Position numbers and translations under genes: made by a program. The notes under the pieces were generated by a model. It searched no databases, was not told the DNA's origin, and saw only the letters and a program-made list of their open reading frames with translations. A stretch of 64,000 nt of DNA from positions 1 through 64,000 of the forward strand of contig NZ_FMCQ01000007.1 in assembly GCF_900091605.1 (NCBI RefSeq), in the 5' to 3' direction. Positions 46,397 to 55,359 of this stretch are shown here, one piece after another. The stretch's first letter is position 1. Each line of letters opens with the position of its first letter. The stretch comes from Micromonospora tulbaghiae (lineage in GTDB: Bacteria > Actinomycetota > Actinomycetes > Mycobacteriales > Micromonosporaceae).

Positions 46397-47125
46397 TCAG
46401 TCGGTGAGGTGGGCGAGTTCGGCGGGGGTGAGCTGTGCGGGAGTGCGGTTGTGCCAGGCGTCGGAGTGGCGCAGGTTCCACCAGCGCAGCAGCGTCCGGC
46501 AGGCCGAGGTGAGCTCACCCCGGATTGGCAGGGAATACACCGTGGCGAGCGGAACCTGATGCGCACGGGCGACGTAGGCAGTCGGTGCCCATCCCCGTTC
46601 GGTGCGGGTGACCTCGCCGACGATGCGCTGCGGGTAGGGGATGTCGAAGGCGGCGGCGGCTTCGGCGTCGGGTATCACCAGCCACGTGTCCGGATCCTTG
46701 CGCTGCAGGGTCGCCACGCCACGCGACGGGTCGCAACGCCGCAGAAGCACGTGTCGCTCGTCGCCTTCGTTCATCGGCCGGTGGTTGCGCCAGGCCCCGT
46801 AGCAGGCAGTGAGCGTGACGCCGAGGACGGTGTGCCGCTCGCGGGCGGCGAGCGCATCGGTGACGACCTGGTGGTGACCGGGGAGGTACAGGCCAGCGTG
46901 CGCAGCCAGTCCCCGTCGGCCTGTTTCGGCGAGTGCACCCAGTCGGGTGAGGGCCTGGTCGAGGTTGGTGGTGCTGTCGGTGAAGTCGAGCGCGGTCTTG
47001 TGCAGGAGGCGGGCGAGGTCACCGATCGGTTCGGCGGTGGCGGTGTCGTGGCGCCACTGTTGCTCGGGCAGGACGTCGTTGGTGTCGGCGGCGATGCGCC
47101 GCAGCACCGGATCGGTCAGGAACAT
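46397..47125 (-). CDS. Hypothetical ICE protein
   Basis: 242 residues from ATG 47125, chosen for GGAAGGAG about seven bases upstream; a longer frame to 47233 crosses a hairpin and is rejected. The chain is mixed helix and strand with a helical first half (LARLLHKTALDFTDSTTNLD) and a Trp-rich end (LLRWWNLRHSDAWHNRTP). No known domain is visible. It follows gene 47212-47907 after an 86-base gap containing a strong hairpin. Confidence 0.6.
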   Translation of the reverse strand: MFLTDPVLRRIAADTNDVLPEQQWRHDTATAEPIGDLARLLHKTALDFTDSTTNLDQALTRLGALAETGRRGLAAHAGLYLPGHHQVVTDALAARERHTVLGVTLTACYGAWRNHRPMNEGDERHVLLRRCDPSRGVATLQRKDPDTWLVIPDAEAAAAFDIPYPQRIVGEVTRTERGWAPTAYVARAHQVPLATVYSLPIRGELTSACRTLLRWWNLRHSDAWHNRTPAQLTPAELAHLTD

Positions 47126-47160
47126 CAGGGGTCTCCTTCCAACGGTGGGACATGGCGAAG

Positions 47161-47187
47161 GCCGGTCGCAGCGGGGCTGCGACCGGC
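47161..47187 (-). terminator. Intergenic hairpin
   Basis: A perfect 12-base-pair stem (GCCGGTCGCAGC with GCTGCGACCGGC) and a 3-base loop, 24 bases after the stop of the upstream minus-strand gene. Confidence 0.7.
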
Positions 47188-47211
47188 CGTGGTGTTTCGG
47201 GTCGGGGGGTG

Positions 47212-47907
47212 TCAGGTGATGGTGACGGCGCACAGCCGCGCGCGTGGGTCGAGGCTGCGCAGGTAGGCGCAGGCGTCGTTGAGGAAGCGGAACCGGTCGG
47301 CGACGGAGCCGCCTGCCGGGGTGAGGAGGCGACCGTCGGTGGTGATCAGCGCGTCGCCGACCAGGGCGATGCGCCAGTGCAGGCCGGTGTAGGTGGCTTC
47401 GCCGGCTTGGTAGGCGGGCAGTTCGTATGGGTCGAGGTGGTGGGCGAGCATCGCCAGGACGCGGGGTTGCTGCTCGAAGCGTCGGCGGGCCTCATGCGCG
47501 CTGACCTTGGCGGGATCGGTGTGGTGCTGGGCGAGGTAGTCCTCAAACGGCCGGGCCGGGGGAGTGGTCGCGGCGACGTGGGCGTGCCAGGCACGCCAGC
47601 GCAGGGCGGCGTCGTGTGCGGCGGTGGCGGCGGTGCCGGTCAGGTCGAGGCGGCTCTTGCGGCCGCCGGCGGCGATGGTGATCGCGCCGAAGCGGTGGGC
47701 GGCGTCGAGCAGGTAGTAGCCGATGAAGCGGGTCAGCCAGCCGATGAGGCGGCGGTGTCGGACGCGGTAGCGGCGCGACGGCGTGCCGTTGGCTTGCAGA
47801 AGGTCGTGGACCTTTTCGGAGGCGGCGAACCAGTCGGCGTCCTGGCCGGGGGCGAAGCAGACGGTGATGACCTGGTCGGTGAGGGACGTGTTGGTGAGTG
47901 CGGGCAT
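47212..47907 (-). CDS. Hypothetical ICE protein
   Basis: 231 residues from ATG 47907, with AAGGGAG upstream; the open frame continues to 48141 but without support. It looks soluble and alpha/beta: VITVCFAPGQDADWFAASEKVHDLLQ, then a basic stretch RRYRVRHRRLIGWL, and later LLTPAGGSVADRFRFLNDACAYL. No family is recognised. The 308-base region in front holds several CTGACAG motifs, suggesting that it heads a regulated unit containing genes 46397-47125 and 45791-46387. Confidence 0.6.
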   Translation of the reverse strand: MPALTNTSLTDQVITVCFAPGQDADWFAASEKVHDLLQANGTPSRRYRVRHRRLIGWLTRFIGYYLLDAAHRFGAITIAAGGRKSRLDLTGTAATAAHDAALRWRAWHAHVAATTPPARPFEDYLAQHHTDPAKVSAHEARRRFEQQPRVLAMLAHHLDPYELPAYQAGEATYTGLHWRIALVGDALITTDGRLLTPAGGSVADRFRFLNDACAYLRSLDPRARLCAVTIT

Positions 47908-48215
47908 GACAAGGTGCTCCCTTCGCGAAGGCGCGGTTCGACTGCGGATGTGGTGGTGCCACCGGGATGCGGCGTCTGTGGTGGAGTGCTGCCGGGAAAG
48001 GCGGAGGGCGGGGTCACGGGGCCGACCGGATGGTGGGCTGAGGGGTGACCCGCTGGCGCGGGCAGATCCGGGGAGAACAGACGGGCTGCGGTGCGAACAA
48101 AAGAGAAGAAGCTGCACCGTAGCGTCGTGACCTGACAGCACGTCCTCGACCAGTAATCGTGATCATGTGCTTCACCTGCGTTGACAGGTTCCGGCGGGTC
48201 GGCTGACAGGTCGTG
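47908..48215. other. Promoter region with clustered CTGACAG motifs
   Basis: About 310 bases without a gene. CCTGACAG at 48131-48138, TTGACAGG at 48181-48188 and CTGACA-N5-TGTCAG at 48203-48219 share one half-site. They precede gene 47212-47907 on the minus strand. No other feature is clear. Confidence 0.5.
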
Positions 48216-48219
48216 TCAG
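48203..48219. promoter_or_regulatory. CTGACA-N5-TGTCAG palindrome
   Basis: A perfect 6-base inverted repeat with a 5-base spacer, overlapping the stop codon of the replication-relaxation gene; the most complete operator-like copy of the recurring motif. Confidence 0.5.
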
Positions 48220-49067
48220 AGGACGAAGACTCCGTCGTCGAAGTTGGGGTTGTCCGCCACCGGCTGACCGTGGTCGGTGGGTAGCTGCGCGAGCCCGACT
48301 CGGCCGGTGGCGCCGACCGGCAGCCACACCGCTTGCGCCGGGTCCGTGTCATGGGTGGCGGTGGCGACGAGGACGTCGCCGCGTCGCCCGCGTAGGAGCC
48401 GGTGCAGGTGTTCCTCCCGGGCGGCGCTGCCGAGCCAGAACAGCACCGGGTACCGGATGCCGACGCGTCGGGTCAGGGTGGCGTAGCGGTCGAGTTTGCC
48501 GATCAGCCGGCCCAGCGGTTCGGTGCCGGTGTCGGCCTCCAGCCAGAACCCGACGCTGGCGCCGGCGGCGGTCCAGATGCCGTGGCCGTCGGCGGTGATG
48601 GTGCGGAACTGCCGGGTGGTGGTGCGCTCCGACCACCACCGGTCCAGACGCGCCTCGGGATGGCTCCGGGTGTGGGTCTTGAGCCGGACGAAGAACTCGT
48701 TGACGGTGAGCAGGTGGGTCAGGGTCGGGCTGGCCGACACCCGTTGCACGGCTTGCCGGCTCGCCCGGGCGGTCGGCTCGGGGCGCTCGTGGGCGGCGGC
48801 CTGGAAACGACGCCCGTTGTGGCCGAGGGTCCAGTGCCACGGATGGCTGCCGCCGCCGGTGCGCGCGAACCGGAACCGGTCCAGCAGGCCCAGCCCGTAC
48901 AGCTCGCTGAGGCGGATCTGGCAGGTGCGTCGGGCCAGGAAGAACAGCTGGTGGATCTGATCGGTGGTCAGGACCTGATGGTCGTCGAGGAGGTGGAGCA
49001 GGTGCCGGTCCCGGCTGGTGATGTGCGGGTAGATGGCGAGCAGGTCAGCAGAGCGTGTTTGCGGCAT
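48216..49067 (-). CDS. Replication-relaxation family protein
   Basis: 283 residues from ATG 49067 (MPQTRSADLLAIYPHITSRDR); a longer frame to 49229 crosses the putative promoter. Residues ~15-75 form a winged helix (LLDDHQVLTTDQIHQLFFLARRTCQIRLSELYGLGLLDRF). The rest is the Replic_Relax-type core (LTVNEFFVRLKTH, VGFWLEADTGTEPLGRLIGKLDRYA, RYPVLFWLGSAAREEHLHRLL), which also resembles restriction-endonuclease-like folds. Members occur on actinobacterial plasmids and ICEs and are thought to act in replication or DNA processing. It is the nearest gene to an initiator or nicking function visible here. Confidence 0.82.
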   Translation of the reverse strand: MPQTRSADLLAIYPHITSRDRHLLHLLDDHQVLTTDQIHQLFFLARRTCQIRLSELYGLGLLDRFRFARTGGGSHPWHWTLGHNGRRFQAAAHERPEPTARASRQAVQRVSASPTLTHLLTVNEFFVRLKTHTRSHPEARLDRWWSERTTTRQFRTITADGHGIWTAAGASVGFWLEADTGTEPLGRLIGKLDRYATLTRRVGIRYPVLFWLGSAAREEHLHRLLRGRRGDVLVATATHDTDPAQAVWLPVGATGRVGLAQLPTDHGQPVADNPNFDDGVFVL

Positions 49068-49160
49068 GGGTACCCCTGCGGAGAGAGTCCCGGTAGGGAG
49101 TCTGGATGAGTTGATCTCGCGGACAGGCCGACGGTAGGCCGGGTACGGGCAGGTCAGGCA

Positions 49161-49169
49161 CCTGACAGG
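49161..49169. promoter_or_regulatory. CCTGACAGG operator-like site
   Basis: With CAGGTCAGG at 49150-49158 it forms a near-palindrome two bases apart, about 95 bases upstream of the replication-relaxation start. Confidence 0.45.
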
Positions 49170-49178
49170 CCGGTGGGG

Positions 49179-49227
49179 GAGGGCTCGGGTGAGGTCTCGT
49201 CTCGCGGACACCCCCAAGCGAGCCCTC
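49179..49227 (-). terminator. Terminator of the transfer operon
   Basis: GAGGGCTCG and CGAGCCCTC pair across a 31-base interior that can itself form a short GGGTG/CACCC stem. It lies about 45 bases after the TraG-like stop. Confidence 0.55.
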
Positions 49228-49269
49228 ACCGCGGCACCCGGACGAGGCCCGAAACGAGCAGGCCGTTGC

Positions 49270-51735
49270 TCAGCGCTCCCGGCTGGCCATCCGCCGTTTC
49301 ATCGCCGATCGGGCGACCTGCTGCATCGGCGGCTCACCGTCGGCGCGGCGGTGCGCGGCGGCGCACTCCTGACGGATCGCGGTCGCCTCACCCACCACCT
49401 CCGCCGGCGGGTTGGTGGTGAACGTGAACGCAGGCAGCTCCCGGTTGGCGACCAGCAGCCGCGCGGCGGCGGTGTAGACGTCGAGGTGGGCGAGGTCGTG
49501 CTCGTCGAGCTCCGGTTTGGTGTGGCGCGACAGTTCCCGGGCGTCAGCCGGGTCGACGTTGAAGAACAGCTTCGATCGGGCGTTGGCTGACACTGCTGCG
49601 GCGACATCCTTCGGGAGCTGGGCCAGGTCCTGGTGCGCCAGCACCAGACCCAGCCGGAACCCTCGTGCCTCGGCCAGCATGTCCCCGACCGAGCCGGGCA
49701 GGGTCAGGAAGTTGTGACACTCGTCGACGTACAGCACGGCGTCGCGGCGCTGGTCCTCCGGGATGCTGGCGCGGGCGATGGCGGCCTGCCAGACGCGGGC
49801 GACGATGAGCGAGCCCAGGATGCGCGTCGTCTCCTCCCCGAGCACCCCCTTTGGCAGTCGGCACAGCAGCACCCCGCCGTCGAGCACCCGACCCATGTCG
49901 AACGAGCTGTGCGCGTTGCCGATGACCGACTTGACGAAGTCGCGCAGTAGAAACGCGCGTAGCCGGGCGAGGACGGGGGCGATGACCTGGCCGCGGAACT
50001 GCTCGTTGATGCCGTCGTACCAGACCCAGAACCCGCCGAGACCGTCCGGGTCGTCCAGGCCGTGGGTGAACCGGGCCCGGAAGTCCTTGTCCTGCAACAG
50101 CGACGGCACGAGGCTCAGCGTCGGTTTGGCGTGGCGCATCAGCGTCAGGCACGCCACCCGCATCGTGTCGTCCATCCGCGGCCCCCACTGCCCCTGGAAT
50201 ATCTTCGCGAAGATCCCCACCAGGTTGTCCACCGCCAGGTGCGGGTCTCCCCGGTCATCGAGCGGGTTGAAGCAGCCGGGGTTCTCCTGGTCCGGGTCGA
50301 TGATCACGATCTTGCCGGCGGAGGTGGCGGGGAGCCGGTCGAGGATGTCGGTGATCAGGTCTCCGCGCGGGTCGATGACCACCGTGCCCCGGCCGGCTTT
50401 GATGTCGCCGAGGATCATGTTCAGCAGCAGCGTGGACTTCCCGACGCCGGTCTTGCCGACCACGTGCACGTGCTGGCGGGCGTCGGTGACGGTCAACCCG
50501 ACCTTGTGGCGGCCGATCTGCGCGCGGCCGAGCATCTTGACGCCACGCCCACCGCCGGGGACCTGCACGGGCGCCGGCACGGCCTTCGCTCGGGCGCGGT
50601 CCAAGCCGGGCACGGCAAGGTCTTGCGGCAACGCGGCGAGGGCCCCGAGTTCCGCCACGGTGGCCAGGAACCCCCGCCGCAACCGGCGCCCGGCGAGGGT
50701 GGCGACCGGGTGGGGCATCTTCATGCGCCGCAGCCGGTTCGGGCCCGTGTACGCCGCGGCGGCCGAGGCGATCGTGTGCCCCAGCCCGATCAGCCGCTCA
50801 CGGATGCGCTTGGCCCGCCCCGCATCCAGTGGTGTGGTGTCCGGGTCGCGGGCGACGGCGAACCGGACCGCGATCTCGAAGTGCGGCACCCGCACCGCCT
50901 TCTCCACCACCGTGCGGGCCTCAGCGGCGGCCACCGGATCCCGCTCGGCCACCCGACCCGCCGCAGCCGAGCCGCGCGGCGGCCTGGACGGGCCGGGTGT
51001 GAACACCTCGAGCAGCCACAGCAGCGGCTCGACGGCCAGCCTCGCCATACCGGACACCGCCCGCGCGGCCAGGTCCGGCCGCCCGTGCGGGTGGGTGGCG
51101 GCGGTTGCCGCGGCCCGGCGGGCGGCGCGGACGCGGCGGGCTGGCGCCGGCCGGGCGAGGACCTGCACGCAGGCGTGCTCGCGGGGGCCGACCTCGGCGC
51201 CGGCGGCGAGCAGCGCCCGCAGCGGATCGGTGTCGTGGTCGCTGCGCAGCGGCAGCCCGTCGGGGTGCTGCGGCCAGTGCGCGCCGCCCACCCCCTCACC
51301 GACCTGCGGCGGGATCGGCGCGGCGGCATCTGTGGTGGTGATGGTGGCGGCGGGCCAGGCCGCGCGGACGGCGGCCTCGACCGCGCCGGGCGGCACCGTG
51401 CCGGGCACCCAGACCCGGATGGTCAGCGCGCGGCCGGTCCACGTGTACTCCCAGCCGACATGCGGGTAGCCGAACACCCGGCGGCGCCACACCGACGGCG
51501 TGAGGACGCCGGTGAGGGTGGTCCAGAACGCTGCGGCGGCCTCGGCGGTGACCTGCGGCGGGGCGGCGACGGTCAGCCATCGCGCGCCGGCGGTGAACCG
51601 CCGATGCCGCCAGGCGAGCACCTGGTCATGCCCGAACACCGCCGCGACAACGATCGCGGCGGCGACGAAGGCCAGCCACGGCCGGGCGAGCACCCAATGC
51701 CCCATGTTGGCGGGCCAGCCCGGGGTGGCGGTCAC
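49270..51735 (-). CDS. TraG/VirD4-like type IV coupling ATPase
   Basis: 821 residues from the start at 51735. One membrane helix at ~18-38 (WLAFVAAAIVVAAVFG) precedes a ~350-residue beta/alpha region. The RecA-like motor shows Walker A VVGKTGVGKSTLLLNMIL (~430), VIDPRGDLITDIL, Walker B DAVLYVDECHNFL (~665) and the sensor-like LAHQDLAQLP. Coupling proteins bind the DNA-relaxase complex and pump DNA into the secretion channel at the membrane. The start overlaps the VirB4-like stop by 4 bases, so it belongs to the transfer operon. It differs from TraB/FtsK-type translocases of ordinary actinomycete elements in sitting with VirB-like genes. Confidence 0.9.
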   Translation of the reverse strand: MTATPGWPANMGHWVLARPWLAFVAAAIVVAAVFGHDQVLAWRHRRFTAGARWLTVAAPPQVTAEAAAAFWTTLTGVLTPSVWRRRVFGYPHVGWEYTWTGRALTIRVWVPGTVPPGAVEAAVRAAWPAATITTTDAAAPIPPQVGEGVGGAHWPQHPDGLPLRSDHDTDPLRALLAAGAEVGPREHACVQVLARPAPARRVRAARRAAATAATHPHGRPDLAARAVSGMARLAVEPLLWLLEVFTPGPSRPPRGSAAAGRVAERDPVAAAEARTVVEKAVRVPHFEIAVRFAVARDPDTTPLDAGRAKRIRERLIGLGHTIASAAAAYTGPNRLRRMKMPHPVATLAGRRLRRGFLATVAELGALAALPQDLAVPGLDRARAKAVPAPVQVPGGGRGVKMLGRAQIGRHKVGLTVTDARQHVHVVGKTGVGKSTLLLNMILGDIKAGRGTVVIDPRGDLITDILDRLPATSAGKIVIIDPDQENPGCFNPLDDRGDPHLAVDNLVGIFAKIFQGQWGPRMDDTMRVACLTLMRHAKPTLSLVPSLLQDKDFRARFTHGLDDPDGLGGFWVWYDGINEQFRGQVIAPVLARLRAFLLRDFVKSVIGNAHSSFDMGRVLDGGVLLCRLPKGVLGEETTRILGSLIVARVWQAAIARASIPEDQRRDAVLYVDECHNFLTLPGSVGDMLAEARGFRLGLVLAHQDLAQLPKDVAAAVSANARSKLFFNVDPADARELSRHTKPELDEHDLAHLDVYTAAARLLVANRELPAFTFTTNPPAEVVGEATAIRQECAAAHRRADGEPPMQQVARSAMKRRMASRER

Positions 51736-53483
51736 TCGGTCTCCCCGATGCCCGTGACGGCGATCGTGTGCTCCGCGGCCGACCCGACGCTGCGGAACGG
51801 GATCCGCGACCGGCCCGCGACGAGCAGCCCCTCGCCCCGGGGCGCGGCCAGCAGCAGCCGTGCCTCACCTGCGGTGAGGTTGAACGCCTCCACGACAGCG
51901 TCGATCGACTGGGTGCTCTGGCGCATCAGCACCTGCGTCGCGGCGTTGGACACCACGGCGAGCCCCAGGTCGGTCGACAGCACATCAGCCGCGTCCTGCG
52001 TGACGACGCACAACCCCGCCGACCGCTTGCGGGCCGCCTTCGCCATCCGGAACAGGAACCGCGCGCCTTCACCGTCGCGCATCAGCAGCCAGGCCTCATC
52101 CACCACCACCAGATGCCGACCCCGACTAGTGCCGGCTGGCGGGGTGTCGATGCCCGACCAGATCGAGTCGAGCGCCAGCAGCGTGCCGATGGTCCGCAGC
52201 TCGTCGGGCAGGTGCCGCAGCGACCAGACCACCAGGTGCCCGTGCGGGACGGTGGTGGTAGGCCCGTCGAACAGGCCGGCGAAGTTCCCCACCGTCCAGG
52301 GAACGAGCCGGGCGGCCAGCTGCCCGGCCGCCGGGTCCCCGTCCCCGGCGAGCACCTCGGCCAGGTCGCGCAGCAGGGGAGCGGGCTTCGTCCAGGTGCC
52401 CGGGTCGGCGTTGATGCCTGCGCGGGCGTAGGTGGCGGTGATGGCCCGGTCCAGGGCGGCGCGTTCGGCTGGCGGCGGGGCCGCGCCCAGCATGACCGCG
52501 ATCAGCGTGTGCAGGTACAGGCCGCGTCGGGTGAGCGTGTCCGGCCGCCGGTCGTCGGGCAGGTCAAGCGGGTTGATGCGCACCCCGGGCACGCCCAGCT
52601 GCACGACCGTGCCGCCGACGTGGTCGGCCAGCGGCGTGTACTCGTCCTCAGGGTCGATGACGCTGACGGTCGTGCCCTGATAGAGGTTGCGCAGGACGTC
52701 GAGCTTGACGAAGTAACTCTTGCCCGCCCCGGAGCGAGCGAGGACGACCGAGTTGTGGTTGTCCTGCGCCCACCGGTTCCACACCAGCACCCCGTTGGAG
52801 GTCGTGTTGACCCCGTACAACACCCCCTCCGCCAAGGGAATGCTGCCGGGTGTGGGGGCGGGAAGGTCCGGGGAGGCGAGGGGAAACGCCGCCGCGAGAG
52901 AGGTGGTGTCCAGCACGCGGCGCATCCGCAGCGGGTCCACCCCGACCGGCAACGTCGAGAGCCAGCCGTGCTGATGGCGGAACGTCGCCGGCTGCAGGTC
53001 CAACAGCACGCTCGCCGCCGCGGACTTCATCCCAGCGGTGAGGGTGGCGAGGTCGTCGAGGGTGCGGGCGTGGAGGGTGACGTAGATGCCGACCTCGAAC
53101 AGCTTCGCCGCCCCGCGGGCGACCCGCTCGGCCAGGTCCGCGGCGTCGGCTGCGGCGGCGTCGACCATCGGGTCGCCCAGCCGGCCGGCGTCGGCGTCGA
53201 GCCGGCGGGAGGATTCGAGGCGGGCGCGTTGCCGCTTCAGCATCGGCGCGGCCAACTGCGGCACCACCGGGTCCAGGTGCACGGCGACGTCGACGCGTCC
53301 CGGGTAGGACAGCAGCGGGTCGAGCCACGCCGGGCCGACCTCCGCCGGGTAGCCGCACACGACGTAGGTGGCGGCGTACCCGTCACCAACCCGCACATGT
53401 GACGGGGTGACCGACAACGCGGCCGGCGACGGCATGCCCTCTACGCCTCGGACACTCTTCTTGGGGGTCTTCAACAGGTTCAT
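51732..53483 (-). CDS. VirB4/TrbE-like conjugative ATPase
   Basis: 583 residues from ATG 53483 (MNLLKTPKKS); the frame to 53579 is a shadow extension. Walker A is VVLARSGAGKSYFVKLDVL (~255), Walker B GRHLVVVDEAWLLMRDG, with a downstream QDAADVLSTDLG Gln motif typical of VirB4. The ~240-residue N-terminal part (VAVHLDPVVPQLAAPMLKRQ and following) fits the VirB4 N-domain but is shorter than in many homologues. It energises pilus or channel assembly at the inner face of the membrane. Overlaps of 4 bases on both sides show tight operon coupling with the PrgI-like and TraG-like genes. Confidence 0.9.
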   Translation of the reverse strand: MNLLKTPKKSVRGVEGMPSPAALSVTPSHVRVGDGYAATYVVCGYPAEVGPAWLDPLLSYPGRVDVAVHLDPVVPQLAAPMLKRQRARLESSRRLDADAGRLGDPMVDAAAADAADLAERVARGAAKLFEVGIYVTLHARTLDDLATLTAGMKSAAASVLLDLQPATFRHQHGWLSTLPVGVDPLRMRRVLDTTSLAAAFPLASPDLPAPTPGSIPLAEGVLYGVNTTSNGVLVWNRWAQDNHNSVVLARSGAGKSYFVKLDVLRNLYQGTTVSVIDPEDEYTPLADHVGGTVVQLGVPGVRINPLDLPDDRRPDTLTRRGLYLHTLIAVMLGAAPPPAERAALDRAITATYARAGINADPGTWTKPAPLLRDLAEVLAGDGDPAAGQLAARLVPWTVGNFAGLFDGPTTTVPHGHLVVWSLRHLPDELRTIGTLLALDSIWSGIDTPPAGTSRGRHLVVVDEAWLLMRDGEGARFLFRMAKAARKRSAGLCVVTQDAADVLSTDLGLAVVSNAATQVLMRQSTQSIDAVVEAFNLTAGEARLLLAAPRGEGLLVAGRSRIPFRSVGSAAEHTIAVTGIGETE

Positions 53484-54373
53484 GTGCTGCTCCGCAGAGT
53501 GATGGGGACGCCGGGCACCGCGCGGGGGCCGGGTGCCGGTGGGGAGAACGGGTCGACCGCGCCCGCGAGCGCGGCGCACACCGCAGGCCCGTCCAGCACG
53601 GTGGCGTGCACGCCGAGCCCGGACAACGCCCGCACGGCGGTGTCGCCGGCTCGCGCGCCGGTGACGACCGCGAGGACCTGCCGGCGCAACGGATCACGCT
53701 CGCCGTCGAGGTCCAGCAAGAATCGGGCGTGGTCCTCGGCGGCGGCCTGCAGCGCCCGGTGCGGCAGGCGCCGGGCGTGATTGGCGACAGCGCTCGCGTG
53801 TGCGGCCAGGTCGTGGCGCTGCGCGGCCACGACGATCTGCGCCGGCCCGGTCAAGCCGTTGAGGAACCGGCCGAACCCGTCCAGCAACGCGCCCTGCTCC
53901 CCGCCGGTGCGCAGGTGAATGTTGGTGGTGCCGCAGGCGATCACCACCTTGTCGCTGCCCCCGCTGGTGAGCACACCAGCGGGGCTGACCGCCGTCACCG
54001 GCGACCGCAACAGCGCCGGCACGATCGGCTTCCCCTCCACGGCCGCGACCGGGACCGCGCGGGCCGTCCCGGGTGTCAGCACGCGAGGGCTGTGCGAGAG
54101 CGTGAGGGCGTGCCGCAGCCACACGTCCAAGGGCAGGCCGTCGCGGCGGCCGAGCGCCACCACGACCGCGACAGCGAAAACGACAGCACCGCCGACGAGC
54201 CACACGGGCCGCGGCAGCAGATGCCCGAACGAGCGGTAGACACCGGCAGCGGCCAAGCCGACGCTGCCGATGATGCCGAGCTGACGGAAGGTGAGCCCGA
54301 ACGCGACCCGGTCCGGCTCGTTGACGTTGGCCGGCACCACCGCACGCGGCGCCGCCTCATCCAGATTGTTCAT
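53480..54373 (-). CDS. PrgI/VirB3-like transfer membrane protein
   Basis: 297 residues from ATG 54373. Residues ~15-75 match the PrgI layout: PANVNEPDRVAFGLTFRQLG, then two helices (IIGSVGLAAAGVYRSF; PVWLVGGAVVFAVAVVVAL). The remaining ~200 residues are soluble, alpha/beta, with ALLDGFGRFLNGLTGPAQIVVAAQRHDLAAHA resembling the segment found at the start of VirB4-type proteins. PrgI/VirB3 proteins anchor VirB4 in the membrane. Three bases separate it from the VirB6-like gene. Confidence 0.8.
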   Translation of the reverse strand: MNNLDEAAPRAVVPANVNEPDRVAFGLTFRQLGIIGSVGLAAAGVYRSFGHLLPRPVWLVGGAVVFAVAVVVALGRRDGLPLDVWLRHALTLSHSPRVLTPGTARAVPVAAVEGKPIVPALLRSPVTAVSPAGVLTSGGSDKVVIACGTTNIHLRTGGEQGALLDGFGRFLNGLTGPAQIVVAAQRHDLAAHASAVANHARRLPHRALQAAAEDHARFLLDLDGERDPLRRQVLAVVTGARAGDTAVRALSGLGVHATVLDGPAVCAALAGAVDPFSPPAPGPRAVPGVPITLRSST

Positions 54374-54376
54374 TGA

Positions 54377-55357
54377 TCACTCCGGGCTGGGGTAGACGCC
54401 GGGCATGTGGCGGTAGGGCGGTCGGATGGGGTTGCTCGACGCCAGCGGGGTGCGCCGGACCGGGGCGGCTCTGAGTCGGCCCAGGTTGCGGGTCATTCCC
54501 TGCAGGGCCACCGTTCGCAGGACGACGCCGCCGATGCCGACGCTGCGGCCCTGCTGACCGGAGAACCGCCGCACTAGGCTCGGAACCTTGACCGTCATCC
54601 ACAGCACGACGACCACGAGCAGCAGGTTCAGGGTGTCGGAGCCAGGCAGGCCGAGCAGGACCGGCAGGTTCCCCCGCGGATCGATCACCAGGTTGACGCC
54701 GGCCGAGAACGTGACCGCCTGGAGCGTCGGGGTGGCCAGACAGCCCAGCACCGACCGCCACCACAACTGCGCGACCCGCTCTGTCCAAGGGGTCGCGTGG
54801 CACGCCAGGGCCACCGGCGCGACACCGGCCAACACGACCAGCACCGCGATGCGGATCAGCCAGCCGCCGACGAGCAGGAACATCAGCACCACGATCAGCA
54901 GCCCGATGATCAGCATCAGCAGACCAGAACTCGGATCACCCATCGCCGAAGCGAGCCGCGCCTTCACGAACGTGACCGCCTCGGTCGTCGGGGCGTCCAC
55001 CCCGGCAAGCGACGTGGTCAACGCGTTCGCCACCTCGATGAGCACGCCGGTTAACGGAACCGCGAACGCCGACAGGACCAACCCGACCACGAGCCGCGGC
55101 ACAAGCTGCTTGACCGTGTAGCGGGTCTCGACGGAGTCGCCCAACATGACCGCGGCGCCCGCGGCGACGATCGCGAGAATGAAGCAGGCGTCGACCACGA
55201 GGGCGCTCTTTCCGGCGATCGACTGCACCTGCGGCAGCCCGGTCACATCCGGCGACACGAAGATCGAGGACGTCAGGAAAGCCAGCAGGCCACCGAGAAG
55301 ATCGATTACTCGCTCGGCGAGCCAGCGGACCAGATCGTTCATCAACCAGGTGGTCAT
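54377..55357 (-). CDS. VirB6/TrbL-like polytopic channel protein
   Basis: 326 residues with about seven hydrophobic segments, for example ALVVDACFILAIVAAGAAVML, LVVGLVLSAFAVPLTGVLIE, LLMLIIGLLIVVLMFLLVGG and IRIAVLVVLAGVAPVALAC. A long loop with VSPDVTGLPQVQSIAGKSAL precedes the first helices. Size, topology and place between pilin-like and PrgI-like genes match VirB6/TrbL components that form the inner-membrane channel. A basic C-terminal tail follows the last helix. It starts two bases after the pilin-like stop. Confidence 0.82.
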   Translation of the reverse strand: MTTWLMNDLVRWLAERVIDLLGGLLAFLTSSIFVSPDVTGLPQVQSIAGKSALVVDACFILAIVAAGAAVMLGDSVETRYTVKQLVPRLVVGLVLSAFAVPLTGVLIEVANALTTSLAGVDAPTTEAVTFVKARLASAMGDPSSGLLMLIIGLLIVVLMFLLVGGWLIRIAVLVVLAGVAPVALACHATPWTERVAQLWWRSVLGCLATPTLQAVTFSAGVNLVIDPRGNLPVLLGLPGSDTLNLLLVVVVLWMTVKVPSLVRRFSGQQGRSVGIGGVVLRTVALQGMTRNLGRLRAAPVRRTPLASSNPIRPPYRHMPGVYPSPE

Positions 55358-55359
55358 CC

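Noticed and set aside
50062..52431. 789-residue plus-strand ORF opposite the TraG-like and VirB4-like genes
   Set aside because: The opposite strand has clear Walker motifs and operon overlaps; this frame is Arg/Gly/Ala-rich noise.
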